From contig NZ_CP039692.1 in NCBI RefSeq assembly GCF_005145045.1, positions 860,001 through 924,000 of the forward strand: a stretch of 64,000 nucleotides of DNA, written 5' to 3'. This document shows, piece by piece, positions 1-10,988 of the stretch; within the stretch, counting starts at the first letter, position 1; each line of letters starts with the position of its first letter. The notes under the pieces are model-generated. The model had not been told where the DNA came from. It saw only the letters and a program-made list of their open reading frames with translations, and ran no database searches. This DNA comes from Agrobacterium larrymoorei (lineage in GTDB: Bacteria > Pseudomonadota > Alphaproteobacteria > Rhizobiales > Rhizobiaceae). A program made the position numbers and the translations under genes.

Positions 1-921
1 GAAGACATTCCGGTCACCTCGTCGCAGATCAAGGAATTCATGGTCGGCTCAAGCCAGACACACTTCGGCAAGCTGGAGTTTGTCGGCGGTCTTTTGATGC
101 GTTCCGCCGAATCTTCTTTCGGAGCCATATCCAGCATTCGGTTCAGACCCGATGGCCGCAACTTCGTCGCGGTTCTGGATACCGGTCATTGGCTCACGGC
201 CAGGATCGAGCGCAGTGAAGGCGGCAGCCTGTCAGGCCTTTCCGATGTTCACATCGCTCCGATGCTGGACGAACATGGAGAAGCGGCACGCCGCAAGGTG
301 GATATGGATGCGGAAGGCTTGGCACTGCGCGGCGACCGCATCTATGTCAGCTACGAGCAGTTTCACCGCATCGAGGTTTTTCCGGACGCGAAACTGGCAG
401 AAGCGAAACCCATAGGGCAGCTGCCACATCTCATCCCCAACAGCGAGCTGCGCCGTAATGCCGGGCTGGAAACGCTCTTCGCATCGCCTGAATCCTCTCC
501 GCTAAAAGGTGCCTTGGTCACGGTTGCGGAAAACAGCATAGATAGCGACGGCAATCTATTTGCCGCCGTTCTCGAAGGGCCGATGAAGGGGCTTTTCGCC
601 GTCAAACGGCACGGCTCTTTCGCCGTGACGGATGGCGCATTTCTTCCCAACGGCGATCTGCTTCTGCTGGAGCGGCGCTTCAACCTTGCCGAAGGCGTTG
701 GCATGCGCATCCGTCGGATCAACGGTAAAGACATTCGCCCCGGCGCGGTGGTTGAAGGAGAAGCTTTGATCGAAGCCGACCTGTCTTACCAGATCGACAA
801 TATGGAAGGCTTGGACGTGATCGCCCAGCCGGATGGATCGGCGCACATCATCCTCGTTTCGGATGACAACCACTCTTTCCTGCAACGCAATGTGATGCTC
901 GAATTCAAGCTGCTGAATTGA
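1..921 (+). CDS. Esterase-like phytase-family protein, 5' partial
   Basis: The reading frame is open from the first base, so the protein begins upstream of the window; the first internal ATG is at 40. The visible 306 residues contain repeated beta-propeller-like strands and motifs such as SSIRFRPDG, DAEGLAL and DNMEGLDV, which match the phytase-like/esterase-like domain family (PF13449 type). Members are usually exported and their substrate is generally unknown. The missing N-terminus would hold any signal peptide. It ends directly against the convergent plsC stop, with no spacer. The family call is fairly secure; no enzymatic function is claimed. Confidence 0.8.
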   Translation, partial: EDIPVTSSQIKEFMVGSSQTHFGKLEFVGGLLMRSAESSFGAISSIRFRPDGRNFVAVLDTGHWLTARIERSEGGSLSGLSDVHIAPMLDEHGEAARRKVDMDAEGLALRGDRIYVSYEQFHRIEVFPDAKLAEAKPIGQLPHLIPNSELRRNAGLETLFASPESSPLKGALVTVAENSIDSDGNLFAAVLEGPMKGLFAVKRHGSFAVTDGAFLPNGDLLLLERRFNLAEGVGMRIRRINGKDIRPGAVVEGEALIEADLSYQIDNMEGLDVIAQPDGSAHIILVSDDNHSFLQRNVMLEFKLLN

Positions 922-1710
922 TCAATCGCGGGAGAAACCCAGTTCCGCAAGGCGCTTCACGGCCGTTGGCGGCATGGGAAGCTCGGGATTGTTGCGTGCG
1001 GTCTCGATCAGCAATTCATCGCTTGCCTGTTCGGTCACTTCGATCAGCTTCTTGAAGAAAGTATCGGGATCGAGACCCGGCTGGATGGGTGGCAGGATGC
1101 GCACCTTGAAATGGCCAGGGTAGCGCATGGTCGAGCGGCGCGGCCAGAACAGGCCGGGATGCATGGCAACCGGAACGACGGGCACCTGAAGATCGCGATA
1201 GAGACGCGCGATGCCGTAACGATATTCCGGCTCCGCACCCGGTGGACGGCGTGTGCCTTCCGGGTAGATGATGAGCTCACGCCCCTTTGCCATCTCTTCC
1301 TTGGCCCGCTCCATAACCTTGAGCATGACCTTGCCGCGCGCCGCGCGGTTGACGGGGATCATACGCTGTTTGGCGACATACCAGCCGAACAGCGGAATCC
1401 ACATCAGTTCCCGTTTCAGAATATAAACGGGGTCCTTCAGATCGGGCAAAAGCGCGTAAGTATCCCAGAAAGACTGATGCTTGGGCGCGAAGATGCAGCC
1501 GGTCTGCGGGATATTTTCCAATCCCTCGACCTCGAAAGTCGTTCCCACGATGATCTTCATCAGCCAATGGTTGGAACGCGCCCAGTTCTTGGGGATTTCA
1601 TAGGCAAGCTTGCGCGGCACGATGAAATAGATCGGCGTCAGCACGATCATCCGCACGATCAGATTGAGATAGAAGAACGTGTTAAACAGGATGGAACGTA
1701 GTCTGAGCAT
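922..1710 (-). CDS. plsC: 1-acyl-sn-glycerol-3-phosphate acyltransferase (PlsC family)
   Basis: This is an inner-membrane acyltransferase that would convert lysophosphatidic acid to phosphatidic acid in phospholipid synthesis. The 262-residue protein has an N-terminal hydrophobic segment (about 8-32), the catalytic HX4D motif as HQSFWD at H78/D83, and the glycerol-phosphate-binding motif PEGTR at about 150-154. The start is ATG. It is convergent with the phytase-like gene and lies downstream of the YdcF gene on the same strand. A paralogous role, such as ornithine-lipid acylation, cannot be excluded from sequence alone. Confidence 0.9.
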   Translation of the reverse strand: MLRLRSILFNTFFYLNLIVRMIVLTPIYFIVPRKLAYEIPKNWARSNHWLMKIIVGTTFEVEGLENIPQTGCIFAPKHQSFWDTYALLPDLKDPVYILKRELMWIPLFGWYVAKQRMIPVNRAARGKVMLKVMERAKEEMAKGRELIIYPEGTRRPPGAEPEYRYGIARLYRDLQVPVVPVAMHPGLFWPRRSTMRYPGHFKVRILPPIQPGLDPDTFFKKLIEVTEQASDELLIETARNNPELPMPPTAVKRLAELGFSRD

Positions 1711-1854
1711 AAATCTGGCGTCTCCGGGCGCGTGGGCCGAAGATGCGGTGCCTCTTCAATGCCAGCGCAGATGGCGAAGGCCTACACGAAAAACGCCTTT
1801 GGCAGCAAGGCTTATCATCGAGAAAGCCGTGGCACTCCACCGGCTTGCACGACT

Positions 1855-2553
1855 TTAAGCGCTGGCGCCGTCCCTCAGGCCATTCCATTTGCCCATGCCG
1901 GTCAGATCCCTGAGCGCAGCGACAACGAATTTCGCATATTCATACATCATCGTGCGCAGAACATCGGGGTTGGCGAACCAGTTCGTGCGGGTCAAATCGG
2001 CGCTTATCACGGGATAAGCGATGAAGCTTGTATTGGGGCTGGCGCTTCTCAACTCGTGAAGGCTGCGATGCATGTGGTAATTATTGGTGACCACCACAAT
2101 CGACGTGTAGCCCTTGTCCCTGATCCATTGCGATGCTTCGTTGGCATTACCGATCGTATCGATGGCCTGATAGCCCATGTCCACGCAGCAGGCGAAGAGG
2201 TCGGGAGAGCTTTGCGTCATCCGCCGGATTTGGGCGCGCGTGGTTGAAGGGTTGACGCCGGATATGAGCAGCCTCTTGCCCACACCATCCCGCAACAGCC
2301 CGACGGCCTGATCGATCCGCTGATATCCGCCCGTCAAAACGATGATGGCATCGGCCCTGGCGCCTTCCGGCGGCCGCATGGTGGCAACGGAATCCGCGAA
2401 CCACAGAAACCCACCAAAAACAGCACCGGCAGACACCACGAAGATGAGAATGGCTGCGCGAACCAACCGGCGCAACGGCCCGCGCCGCGAAAGCAACTGG
2501 TTTCGCGGCGAATCACTCGTCGGATCATGCCGGTCAGTGCGACTCATTGCCAT
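1855..2553 (-). CDS. YdcF/SanA/ElyC family protein (DUF218)
   Basis: The 232-residue protein has one N-terminal transmembrane helix (about 31-53) followed by a DUF218 domain beginning ADAIIVLTGG (about 68-77), with GKRLLISGVN and VVVTNNYHMHRS motifs typical of the family. Members sit in the envelope and are linked to peptidoglycan or lipid-carrier metabolism, but the reaction is not established. The start ATG is followed two codons later by a second ATG (2547), so the true start may be either. It lies between ftsX and plsC on the same strand and may be co-transcribed with them. Confidence 0.85.
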   Translation of the reverse strand: MAMSRTDRHDPTSDSPRNQLLSRRGPLRRLVRAAILIFVVSAGAVFGGFLWFADSVATMRPPEGARADAIIVLTGGYQRIDQAVGLLRDGVGKRLLISGVNPSTTRAQIRRMTQSSPDLFACCVDMGYQAIDTIGNANEASQWIRDKGYTSIVVVTNNYHMHRSLHELRSASPNTSFIAYPVISADLTRTNWFANPDVLRTMMYEYAKFVVAALRDLTGMGKWNGLRDGASA

Positions 2554-2623
2554 GAGTCATCCATAAGCACGGATTAAGGCAAGGAACAGGCAGTTGTGTT
2601 AGCAACGGCTAAGTGCCAAACCC

Positions 2624-3625
2624 TTACAGACCATCGCTTTTCGAAGGGTCTGAGCGGATGCGATCGATCTCGTCTATGGTACGGATAACCGTCATTCTGG
2701 CGGTGATCGTCGTCAAAAGAGCGATGACGATCATCGTCATCAGAATGCCGAGATAACCATCCATGCCGACAGAAAAAGTACCGAAAAGCGCGCTGGCCTG
2801 ATCGCTCTGCGGTGTGGCAATCGTCTGCGATTGCCAGAAGCCCGCAGCAAGAAAGACCGCCGCAGCGACAGCACTGCCCGCGCCGGAGCCCTTGAGACTG
2901 ATTTTCAGAAAATGCTTCTGAAACTCCCGCGCAACGAAGCCGCTTTCTGCGCCGACGAAATGCAGAACTTCCACGATGTGCCGGTTGCCGGAAAGCGCGC
3001 CGCGCGTGGCAAAAACCACCGTCAGAACCATGGCTGTAAAAACGAGGATCAGGACGCCAAGACCGATCATAACGGTGGTATGGGCCATGGAAACCAGACG
3101 ATCCACCCATGTACGATGATCATCCAGAAAAGCTTGCGGAATTTCCGTCTTCAGCATGGCCCGCATGGCTTCGAAGTCCGGCGGGTTATTCTCATCGATG
3201 GTGATGATGACGAGGCGCGGCACCGGTAATTCTGAGAGATCGAGCCCGGAACCAAGCCATGGCTCAAGCAGGCGGCTGGTTGCGGCATCATCCATGATGG
3301 TGCCCTCGCGCGTGCCGACGAAGCCAAGTGCCAGATTGCGCGCCTTGTTGAGGGCCGCATTCATATCCAGCCCTTCTTCCGGCTTGATCTGAATGGTGAT
3401 CTCGCGGGAAATCTGGCTCTGCCAGGTCGCCGCCGTAGCCCGCACCATGCTGACCGCACCAAGTGTGAGACAGGCGAGGAACGCCATGATCGCGATGACG
3501 ACGATCAGCGCGTTGCCCTGAATGTTCGATTGCGGAAGGATGGGCGCCATCGGCCTTATCCGCATCTGCGGCAGTTTCGGCTGCCCCTGCTCCGGCCTGA
3601 GCGCTTTGCTATTCATCTCATTCAT
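2624..3625 (-). CDS. ftsX: Cell-division ABC transporter permease FtsX
   Basis: FtsX is the membrane partner of the FtsE ATPase and links cytokinesis to septal peptidoglycan hydrolases. The 333-residue protein has a basic cytoplasmic N-terminus, a first transmembrane helix at about 38-62, a periplasmic loop to about 195, and three further helices near the C-terminus, the usual FtsX topology. The start ATG at 3625 overlaps the ftsE stop by 8 bases, showing translational coupling. Identity rests on topology, length and the ftsE neighbour. Confidence 0.93.
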   Translation of the reverse strand: MNEMNSKALRPEQGQPKLPQMRIRPMAPILPQSNIQGNALIVVIAIMAFLACLTLGAVSMVRATAATWQSQISREITIQIKPEEGLDMNAALNKARNLALGFVGTREGTIMDDAATSRLLEPWLGSGLDLSELPVPRLVIITIDENNPPDFEAMRAMLKTEIPQAFLDDHRTWVDRLVSMAHTTVMIGLGVLILVFTAMVLTVVFATRGALSGNRHIVEVLHFVGAESGFVAREFQKHFLKISLKGSGAGSAVAAAVFLAAGFWQSQTIATPQSDQASALFGTFSVGMDGYLGILMTMIVIALLTTITARMTVIRTIDEIDRIRSDPSKSDGL

Positions 3626-4277
3626 AGATGTCGAGCCGCCCTTCTGTCAGAATCATCCGCCGCGCATCCACCTGATCCATCAAGGCGAAATCATGCGTGG
3701 CGATAACGACGGCGGTGCCGAGCCTATTGAGCTCCAGGAAGAGATTGAGCAGCCGCTTGGCCATGGGCGGATCGACGTTACCGGTCGGCTCATCCGCCAG
3801 CAGAATTTCCGGTTGGTCCATCAATGCGCGTGCAATGGCTGCGCGCTGCTTTTCACCACCGGACAGGATTGCCGGAAGCACATTGATGCGCTCTCCGAGG
3901 CCCACCCATTTCAGCAGTTCGATCACATCATTGCGATATGCGCTTTCCTCCTTGCCACGCACGCGAAGCGGCAAGGCCACATTCTCGTAAGTCGTGAGGT
4001 GGTCCAGCAGGCGGAAATCCTGAAACACGATGCCAACGCGACGGCGCAGCATGGGCAGCTCGCTGCGCGGGATGCGCGACACATCGCGGTTGAACATGCG
4101 GATATTGCCGCGTGTAGGCTGCAGCGACATCAAAAGCAAGCGCAGAAGCGTGGTCTTGCCAGCGCCCGAAGGGCCGGTCAGAAACTGGAATGACCCCTTC
4201 GGAATATCGAAGGTCATGTCTCTGAGAATTTCTGGGCCCATGCCGTAACGCAGCCCGACATTTTCGAAATGGATCAA
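3618..4277 (-). CDS. ftsE: Cell-division ATP-binding protein FtsE
   Basis: FtsE is the cytoplasmic ATPase of the FtsEX divisome complex. From the TTG at 4277 the protein is 219 residues, the normal FtsE length, and begins MIHFENVGLRYG, matching FtsE N-termini. Walker A GPSGAGKT is at about 35-42, the signature LSGGEKQR at 138-145 and Walker B ILLADEP at about 158-164. The frame stays open upstream to another TTG at 4397, but those 40 residues lack family similarity. A GGAA lies just upstream of the chosen TTG. It is co-transcribed with ftsX. Confidence 0.92.
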   Translation of the reverse strand: MIHFENVGLRYGMGPEILRDMTFDIPKGSFQFLTGPSGAGKTTLLRLLLMSLQPTRGNIRMFNRDVSRIPRSELPMLRRRVGIVFQDFRLLDHLTTYENVALPLRVRGKEESAYRNDVIELLKWVGLGERINVLPAILSGGEKQRAAIARALMDQPEILLADEPTGNVDPPMAKRLLNLFLELNRLGTAVVIATHDFALMDQVDARRMILTEGRLDIYE

Positions 4278-4472
4278 AGCTGTTCCAGTCTCTTTCTCTT
4301 CCGATCCGCAATCTCTAGCCTCATCAGGCCCGATCCGCAGCCAAGGGTAGCGGCGATCATCGAGCCTTGAAAGCAATGTTTGCGAAGCATTAACCAAATA
4401 AATTTACGACTGGACAGGATTCCTTTCAATGCCTGGGTTGCTCCGGGCTGAAAACCTGACCGAGGGAACTTC

Positions 4473-5147
4473 ATGGGTATGTTCCGTTCATCCCGCCGCC
4501 ACACGGCAGCCGATTACGACCTTTTGATGCCGGAGGCGCCGATAACACGACAAAATCAACCGCGCGCCCGCCGCGAGGTGATAGACGTCGACTTTGTCAC
4601 GATAAAGGAAACGGCCCGTCGTGACTATGGAAACGACAACCGCCGTGCCGCTTATCAACAGCGCAAGTGGGAAGCCGTCGGCGCGCTGGACGCGTTTCAG
4701 GCAATGATCGCATGGGTTGACCGCAAGCTTTCGTCGCTCTCGGTAGACGGATATTCCGCCATAGTCGCAGCCGCCGTCGTCGGCGTCTTCCTGCTATCGG
4801 GCGGCTTTTCGGTGCTGCCGGAACAGAAGGTAGAGGTCGCCGCATTACCGGACCCGCTGGCTATTACCCATATCAGCATCACGCCGCAGGATGCGGGCGG
4901 TATGGAAGTTCTGGTTATCAATGGTATCGTGGAGAACAACAGCCAGAACCTGCAGCCGATCCCATCGATCCGCGCCGATCTTTTCGCTGCGAAGGGTGAG
5001 AAGGTCGCAAGCATGCTGATCGAGCCGCCAGTAAGTGCAATTGCGCCGGGCCGCAGCCATGGTTTTTCGGCAAAACTGCGCCATCCCGGTGGAAAAACGC
5101 CGGAAATCAAGCTTTCCTTCACGGAAACGGGTGTTTCCGAGCGCTGA
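4473..5147 (+). CDS. Membrane protein with DUF3426-like C-terminal domain
   Basis: The 224-residue protein has a charged cytoplasmic N-terminus, one transmembrane helix (about 94-115) and a periplasmic C-terminal beta domain containing VINGIVENNSQN and PIPSIRADL. That pattern resembles the DUF3426 domain found in alphaproteobacterial proteins next to ftsEX. Such proteins often carry an N-terminal CXXC zinc ribbon; here the N-terminus has no cysteines. It is divergent from ftsE and upstream of hpt. The function is unknown. Confidence 0.75.
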   Translation: MGMFRSSRRHTAADYDLLMPEAPITRQNQPRARREVIDVDFVTIKETARRDYGNDNRRAAYQQRKWEAVGALDAFQAMIAWVDRKLSSLSVDGYSAIVAAAVVGVFLLSGGFSVLPEQKVEVAALPDPLAITHISITPQDAGGMEVLVINGIVENNSQNLQPIPSIRADLFAAKGEKVASMLIEPPVSAIAPGRSHGFSAKLRHPGGKTPEIKLSFTETGVSER

Positions 5148-5222
5148 CTGTGCTACCGGAACCGCTTCATTCCCTTTGCTCGGGCCCGTAATGCCCGAGG
5201 CGAAGTCAATGCAGGAGAAGCT

Positions 5223-5768
5223 ATGCCAGTCGTTCGTGGAAAAAATATTGAGCCGCTTTATACGGCGGAGCAAATTGCGGAGCGCAACCGCGACATGGCC
5301 AAACGCATCGCTCAAGGCCCGACGAACGACCTGCTCGTCATCGCGGTGCTGAAGGGCTCCTTCATTTTCGCCGCCGACCTTATTCGCTCGCTGCATGACA
5401 GCGGCCTCGCACCCGAGGTCGAGTTCATCACACTCTCCAGCTATGGCACCGGCACGGTTTCTCAGGGTGTCCGAATCGTCAAGGACATCGACAGCGACGT
5501 GAAGGACCGCGACGTTCTTCTCATCGACGACATCCTCGAATCTGGCCGCACGCTGCGTTTTGCCAAGGAACTGCTGTACGAGCGCGGCGCACGCAACGTC
5601 TCCATCGCAGTCCTTCTGGATAAGAAGGTGAAGCGCAAGGAAGAACTGGAAGCGGATTTCGTCGGCTTCGAATGCCCGGATTATTTCGTCGTCGGTTACG
5701 GCATGGACGTGGCCTATGCCTTCCGCGAACTGCCTTTCGTCGGCGTCGTCACTGGCGACGCGGAATAA
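5223..5768 (+). CDS. hpt: Hypoxanthine phosphoribosyltransferase
   Basis: This cytoplasmic purine-salvage enzyme would convert hypoxanthine or guanine plus PRPP to IMP or GMP. It has 181 residues, typical for the family. The PRPP-binding loop VLLIDDILESGRTL (about 99-112) and the acidic pair needed for magnesium-PRPP binding are intact. The ATG is preceded by GCAGGAGAAGCT, a good ribosome-binding site. A bidirectional terminator separates it from convergent clpB. Confidence 0.93.
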   Translation: MPVVRGKNIEPLYTAEQIAERNRDMAKRIAQGPTNDLLVIAVLKGSFIFAADLIRSLHDSGLAPEVEFITLSSYGTGTVSQGVRIVKDIDSDVKDRDVLLIDDILESGRTLRFAKELLYERGARNVSIAVLLDKKVKRKEELEADFVGFECPDYFVVGYGMDVAYAFRELPFVGVVTGDAE

Positions 5769-5796
5769 GCTGCATCGCGCACCACACAGTGCTTAC

Positions 5797-5830
5797 GAAA
5801 AAGGGCTCCCGAGGGAGCCCTGATCATTTT
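5797..5830. terminator. Bidirectional terminator between hpt and clpB
   Basis: Perfect arms AGGGCTCCC (5802-5810) and GGGAGCCCT (5813-5821) form a hairpin. An A-run (5797-5801) on one side and a T-rich stretch (5827-5830) on the other allow it to serve both convergent genes. Confidence 0.8.
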
Positions 5831-8448
5831 CAGGCAGCGTCTGCTACGCCATCCTGTGCGGCGGTCTGCCGGACCTTGAACAGCAGCCTGTCAGTGCCGG
5901 ACGTTACCTTGACGGTCGAGCCATCGGGAACTTCGCCGCCAAGGATCATTTCGGCCAGCCTGTCCTGAACGGATTTCTGGATCACCCGCTTCAGCGGACG
6001 AGCGCCATAGGCCGGATCGTAACCCTTGTTCGCAAGCCAGACGCGTGCGTCCTCATCCAGATCCAGCGTGATCTTGCGATCGCTGAGAAGCGAGACGAGA
6101 CGGCGCAGCTGAATGTCGACAATCGCACCCATTTCCTCGCGGCGCAGGCGATGGAAGAGGATGATGTCGTCGACACGGTTCAGGAATTCGGGGCGGAAGT
6201 GACCGCGTACCCGTTCCATCACCAGCTCGCGGACCGAGTCCACATCGTCACTGTCACCCATCTGCGTCAGGAACTCCGAACCGAGGTTCGAGGTCATGAT
6301 GATGATGGTGTTCTTGAAATCGACGGTGCGGCCCTGGCCATCCGTCAGGCGACCATCGTCCAGCACCTGCAACAGAACGTTGAATACGTCCGGATGCGCC
6401 TTTTCGATCTCATCAAACAGCACGACCTGATACGGCCTGCGACGAACGGCTTCCGTCAGGGCGCCGCCTTCCTCATATCCGACGTAACCCGGAGGGGCAC
6501 CGATAAGACGGGCAACGGAGTGCTTCTCCATATATTCCGACATATCGAGGCGAACCATCGCGGTTTCGTCATCGAAGAGGAAGCGCGCAAGCGCCTTGGT
6601 CAACTCGGTCTTGCCTACGCCGGTTGGGCCGAGGAAGATGAAGGAGCCAATCGGACGATTGGGGTCCTGCAAACCGGCGCGCGAGCGGCGCACCGCCTTG
6701 GAAACGGCTTGAACCGCCTCTCCCTGACCGACAACGGACTTGCCGAGTTCGTCTTCCATGCGCAGCAGCTTTTCACGCTGACCTTCCAGCATCTTGTCGA
6801 CCGGAATACCGGTCCAGCGGGATACGACATGCGCGATATTGTCCGCCGTCACCACTTCCTGAACCATGGAACCGGCACCGCTGCTATCGCGCTCTTCGGC
6901 GGCAGCGAGTTCCTTCTCCAAACCCGGAATGATGCCATAGGTCAACTCGCCAGCACGCTGGAACTGGCCGCTGCGTTGTGCAGTTGCCAACTCGTTGCGT
7001 GCTTCATCCAGTTGCTTCTTCAAATCCGCAGCATGGCCGAGTTTCTGCTTTTCCGCCTGCCAGCGGGCCGTCAGCGCATCTGCCTTCTCTTCCGTATCGG
7101 CCAGCTCATCCTCAAGCTTCTTCAGCCGATCGGCGGAAGACGCATCGGTCTCCTGCTTCAAGGCCTCGCGCTCGATCTTCAGCTGAATGATGCGGCGATC
7201 AAGCTCATCCAGTTCCTCGGGCTTGCTATCCACCTGCATGCGAAGACGCGAGGCGGCTTCGTCCATCAGGTCGATGGCTTTATCGGGCAGGAAACGGTCG
7301 GTAATGTAACGATTGGAAAGCGTCGCAGCCGCCACTAGGGCCGAATCGGAAATCCGGACCTTGTGATGCTGCTCGTACTTTTCCTTCAGACCGCGCAGGA
7401 TCGAAATCGTGTCCTCGACAGTCGGCTCATCTACGAGAACGGGCTGAAAACGACGGGCAAGTGCGGGGTCTTTCTCCACATGCTTGCGATATTCATCCAG
7501 CGTGGTTGCGCCAACGCAATGCAGCTCACCGCGCGCCAGAGCGGGCTTCAGCAGGTTGGACGCATCCATGGCGCCATCTGCCTTGCCCGCGCCAACCAGC
7601 GTGTGCATTTCATCGATGAACAGAATGATGCCACCGGCCTCCGCCTGAACTTCGTTCAGCACGGCCTTCAGGCGCTCTTCGAACTCACCACGATATTTCG
7701 CACCGGCAATCAGCGCGCCCATGTCTAGCGCCATCAGCTTCTTGTCTTTCAGGCTTTCCGGCACATCACCATTGATGATGCGCAGCGCCAAACCTTCGGC
7801 AATCGCGGTTTTACCGACGCCGGGTTCACCGATAAGGACAGGATTGTTCTTGGTACGGCGCGACAGAACCTGGATCGTGCGACGGATTTCATCGTCACGA
7901 CCGATCACCGGATCGAGCTTGCCATCGCGTGCTTCAGCCGTGAGGTCGCGCGCGAATTTCTTCAGCGCATCGAAGCCCTGTTCGGCATTGGCGCTATCCG
8001 CCGTGCGGCCCTTGCGGATGTCGTTGATGACCTGATTGAGAGCCTGCGCAGTCACGCCCGCCTTCTTCAGCGATGCGGATGTCGACGCCGAGCTTTCGAT
8101 GGCGAGTGCCTGAAGCAGACGCTCGACGGTGACGAAGCTGTCGCCAGCCTTCTTGGAAAGGTCTTCAGCCGTCGCGAATACTTTTGCAAGCGGTGCTGTC
8201 AGAGACAGGCCGCCATTGCCGCCGGAAACCTTCGGCAGCTTGGCAAGAGCAGCGTCATTGGCAAGCTTTGCTTCCTTGGCATTGCCGCCAGCGCGCTCGA
8301 TCAAGGAACTTGCCATGCCCTGATCATCATCCAGAAGAACCTTCAGGACATGTTCGGCTGCAAATTGCTGATGATTTTCTGCCAGTGCATGAGTCTGTGC
8401 AGATTGAAGAAATCCGCGCACGCGCTCGGAGTATTTCTCGATATTCAT
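5830..8448 (-). CDS. clpB: Protein disaggregase ClpB
   Basis: ClpB is a hexameric AAA+ chaperone that works with DnaK to resolubilise aggregates after heat stress. From the ATG at 8448 it has 872 residues and begins [10 protein letters not shown]. It shows the N-terminal Clp repeat domain, AAA1 (Walker [10 protein letters not shown], Walker B ILFIDEMH), a long middle coiled coil rich in Lys/Glu/Ala, and AAA2 (Walker [10 protein letters not shown], Walker [12 protein letters not shown]). The start is fixed by a strong GGAGG seven bases upstream; the frame extends 26 codons further without family similarity. I could not find a convincing sigma-32 promoter in 8449-8733. Confidence 0.97.
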   Translation of the reverse strand: MNIEKYSERVRGFLQSAQTHALAENHQQFAAEHVLKVLLDDDQGMASSLIERAGGNAKEAKLANDAALAKLPKVSGGNGGLSLTAPLAKVFATAEDLSKKAGDSFVTVERLLQALAIESSASTSASLKKAGVTAQALNQVINDIRKGRTADSANAEQGFDALKKFARDLTAEARDGKLDPVIGRDDEIRRTIQVLSRRTKNNPVLIGEPGVGKTAIAEGLALRIINGDVPESLKDKKLMALDMGALIAGAKYRGEFEERLKAVLNEVQAEAGGIILFIDEMHTLVGAGKADGAMDASNLLKPALARGELHCVGATTLDEYRKHVEKDPALARRFQPVLVDEPTVEDTISILRGLKEKYEQHHKVRISDSALVAAATLSNRYITDRFLPDKAIDLMDEAASRLRMQVDSKPEELDELDRRIIQLKIEREALKQETDASSADRLKKLEDELADTEEKADALTARWQAEKQKLGHAADLKKQLDEARNELATAQRSGQFQRAGELTYGIIPGLEKELAAAEERDSSGAGSMVQEVVTADNIAHVVSRWTGIPVDKMLEGQREKLLRMEDELGKSVVGQGEAVQAVSKAVRRSRAGLQDPNRPIGSFIFLGPTGVGKTELTKALARFLFDDETAMVRLDMSEYMEKHSVARLIGAPPGYVGYEEGGALTEAVRRRPYQVVLFDEIEKAHPDVFNVLLQVLDDGRLTDGQGRTVDFKNTIIIMTSNLGSEFLTQMGDSDDVDSVRELVMERVRGHFRPEFLNRVDDIILFHRLRREEMGAIVDIQLRRLVSLLSDRKITLDLDEDARVWLANKGYDPAYGARPLKRVIQKSVQDRLAEMILGGEVPDGSTVKVTSGTDRLLFKVRQTAAQDGVADAA

Positions 8449-8692
8449 ATCATAACCTCCTTTACCGCCCTGCCCGCTTTCGGCACAGACCGGAATGTTT
8501 GGATGAGAGCTCCCTTGAAAAGGCAAGCCCTGTTGCGACAGCTGTATCTTGGATTTGCAGCCACCGCCCGAAGCGCTACCGTCAAATGCCAGCCCGCTTT
8601 CCTGAAGGTGATATGGTGCGTGTTTTCATGGCTTTAAAGAGCCCCAGCCAGTCCACGTTTCAAATTTCTTCGAAACGATGTTCAAGGCGGCG

Positions 8693-8712
8693 GGGAGAGG
8701 AATTCCTCTCCC
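8693..8712. repeat. 20-bp perfect palindrome downstream of cpdR
   Basis: Arms GGGAGAGGAA and TTCCTCTCCC abut with no spacer, 21 bases past the cpdR stop. It probably forms a transcript-end hairpin for cpdR, but there is no T-run on either side. Confidence 0.5.
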
Positions 8713-8733
8713 GAAACAGGAGGCCAAACGTTA

Positions 8734-9102
8734 TCAGGCAGGAACGGATGCCAGTGCGCGGGCAACAGCGCGGCGAATATCGGGAAGCGCAAATGGCTTC
8801 GGCACGACATCGATGATCTTTGCGACAAGGTCTTCGGCACGTTCACGCTGCTCGGCATAGCCGGTCATCAGAAGAATTTTCAGGTTGGGATATTGGGTGG
8901 ACGCGCGGTGCGCCAGCTCGATCCCATCCATCACAGGCATGCGAATATCCGACAGCAGAAGATCGAAGTCTTGTTCGCTCAATTTCTCAAAACCCTGTTC
9001 GCCGTCAGCGGCTTCATGGGTTTCATGTCCGTCCAGGCGCAGTGCCCGGGCCACAAAAGTACGCAGTGCGTCTTCGTCTTCAGTAATCAGAATTCTAGCC
9101 AT
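8734..9102 (-). CDS. cpdR: Single-domain response regulator CpdR
   Basis: CpdR is a stand-alone receiver domain which, when unphosphorylated, primes ClpXP for degradation of cell-cycle regulators; its phosphate comes from the CckA-ChpT relay. The 122-residue protein is a receiver only, with acidic pocket TEDED (8-12), phosphoacceptor Asp in LLLSDIRMP (about D52) and conserved Lys in PKPF (about 102). Its sequence, especially the start MARILITEDEDALRTF, matches rhizobial CpdR. An AGGAG lies upstream of the ATG. It is divergent from the hemoglobin gene. Confidence 0.88.
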   Translation of the reverse strand: MARILITEDEDALRTFVARALRLDGHETHEAADGEQGFEKLSEQDFDLLLSDIRMPVMDGIELAHRASTQYPNLKILLMTGYAEQRERAEDLVAKIIDVVPKPFALPDIRRAVARALASVPA

Positions 9103-9252
9103 TTTCCATTGCTCCTGGTATTCATTCCAGCGAGCACAAACTCGGTCATTTCTCTTTGCAAGAAGTAAATGACAGCACAGTCGCCGGAGGCATGGTTAAC
9201 AATCCATGCAATACTTACGTTCCGGCGTGCTAAAGCAGGACAGCATATTCTT

Positions 9253-9717
9253 ATGACAGAGCACCTTCAGGCACGCGCAGCGCATAATGCGGAAATGCAG
9301 CATCGCGCCGCACGCGACATGGCAAAAATCGGTATCGATGCCGATTTCATCTCCCATCTGGTCGAAACCTTTTACAGCCGCATTCAAAAGCACGAGACGC
9401 TTGGTCCGGTCTTCGACAACCGGCTCGCTGGCCGGTTGCCGGAGCACATGGAAAAGATGAAAAGCTTCTGGTCATCCGTCGCATTCAAGACCGGCGCCTA
9501 TGGGGGAAAGCCCGTGCAGGCGCATATGGGCGTGAAAGGAATGTCGGCGGAGCTGTTTCCGCAATGGCTGGTGCTGTTTTCCCAAACGCTGGACGAGATT
9601 GCTCCCAGCAGAGAAGCTCATGAATGGTTCATGGCGACCGCAGAACGGATCGCAAAAAGCCTGACGCTATCGCTTTTCTACAACCCTGCCTTCGATGATC
9701 CAGTCCGCAAATCATAG
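9253..9717 (+). CDS. Group III truncated hemoglobin
   Basis: This is a small haem protein of the group III truncated-globin family, likely to bind O2 or NO. From ATG 9253 it is 154 residues; the frame opens further upstream (9169) but those residues are not globin-like. The motifs FYSRIQKHETLGPVF, MEKMKSFWSSV and KTGAYGGKP match the family helices, and HMGVKGM supplies the candidate proximal histidine. It is divergent from cpdR and upstream of the TRAP binding-protein gene. The physiological ligand is not known. Confidence 0.88.
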   Translation: MTEHLQARAAHNAEMQHRAARDMAKIGIDADFISHLVETFYSRIQKHETLGPVFDNRLAGRLPEHMEKMKSFWSSVAFKTGAYGGKPVQAHMGVKGMSAELFPQWLVLFSQTLDEIAPSREAHEWFMATAERIAKSLTLSLFYNPAFDDPVRKS

Positions 9718-9780
9718 GGTTCCGAGGCCCTATTCAACAAAGCTAATATCGCCGACGAATTATCACCACTATTGTCTTGA

Positions 9781-10968
<1,188 letters not shown>

Positions 10969-10988
10969 GCCACATCCGCTTCGGTTTT

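Noticed and set aside
6151..7338. A 395-residue plus-strand reading frame opposite clpB
   Set aside because: clpB has intact AAA+ motifs over this span; the reverse frame has no domain.
8449..8733. A heat-shock (sigma-32) promoter for clpB
   Set aside because: CTTGAA-like hexamers occur on the minus strand, but none has a matching -10 element at the right distance.
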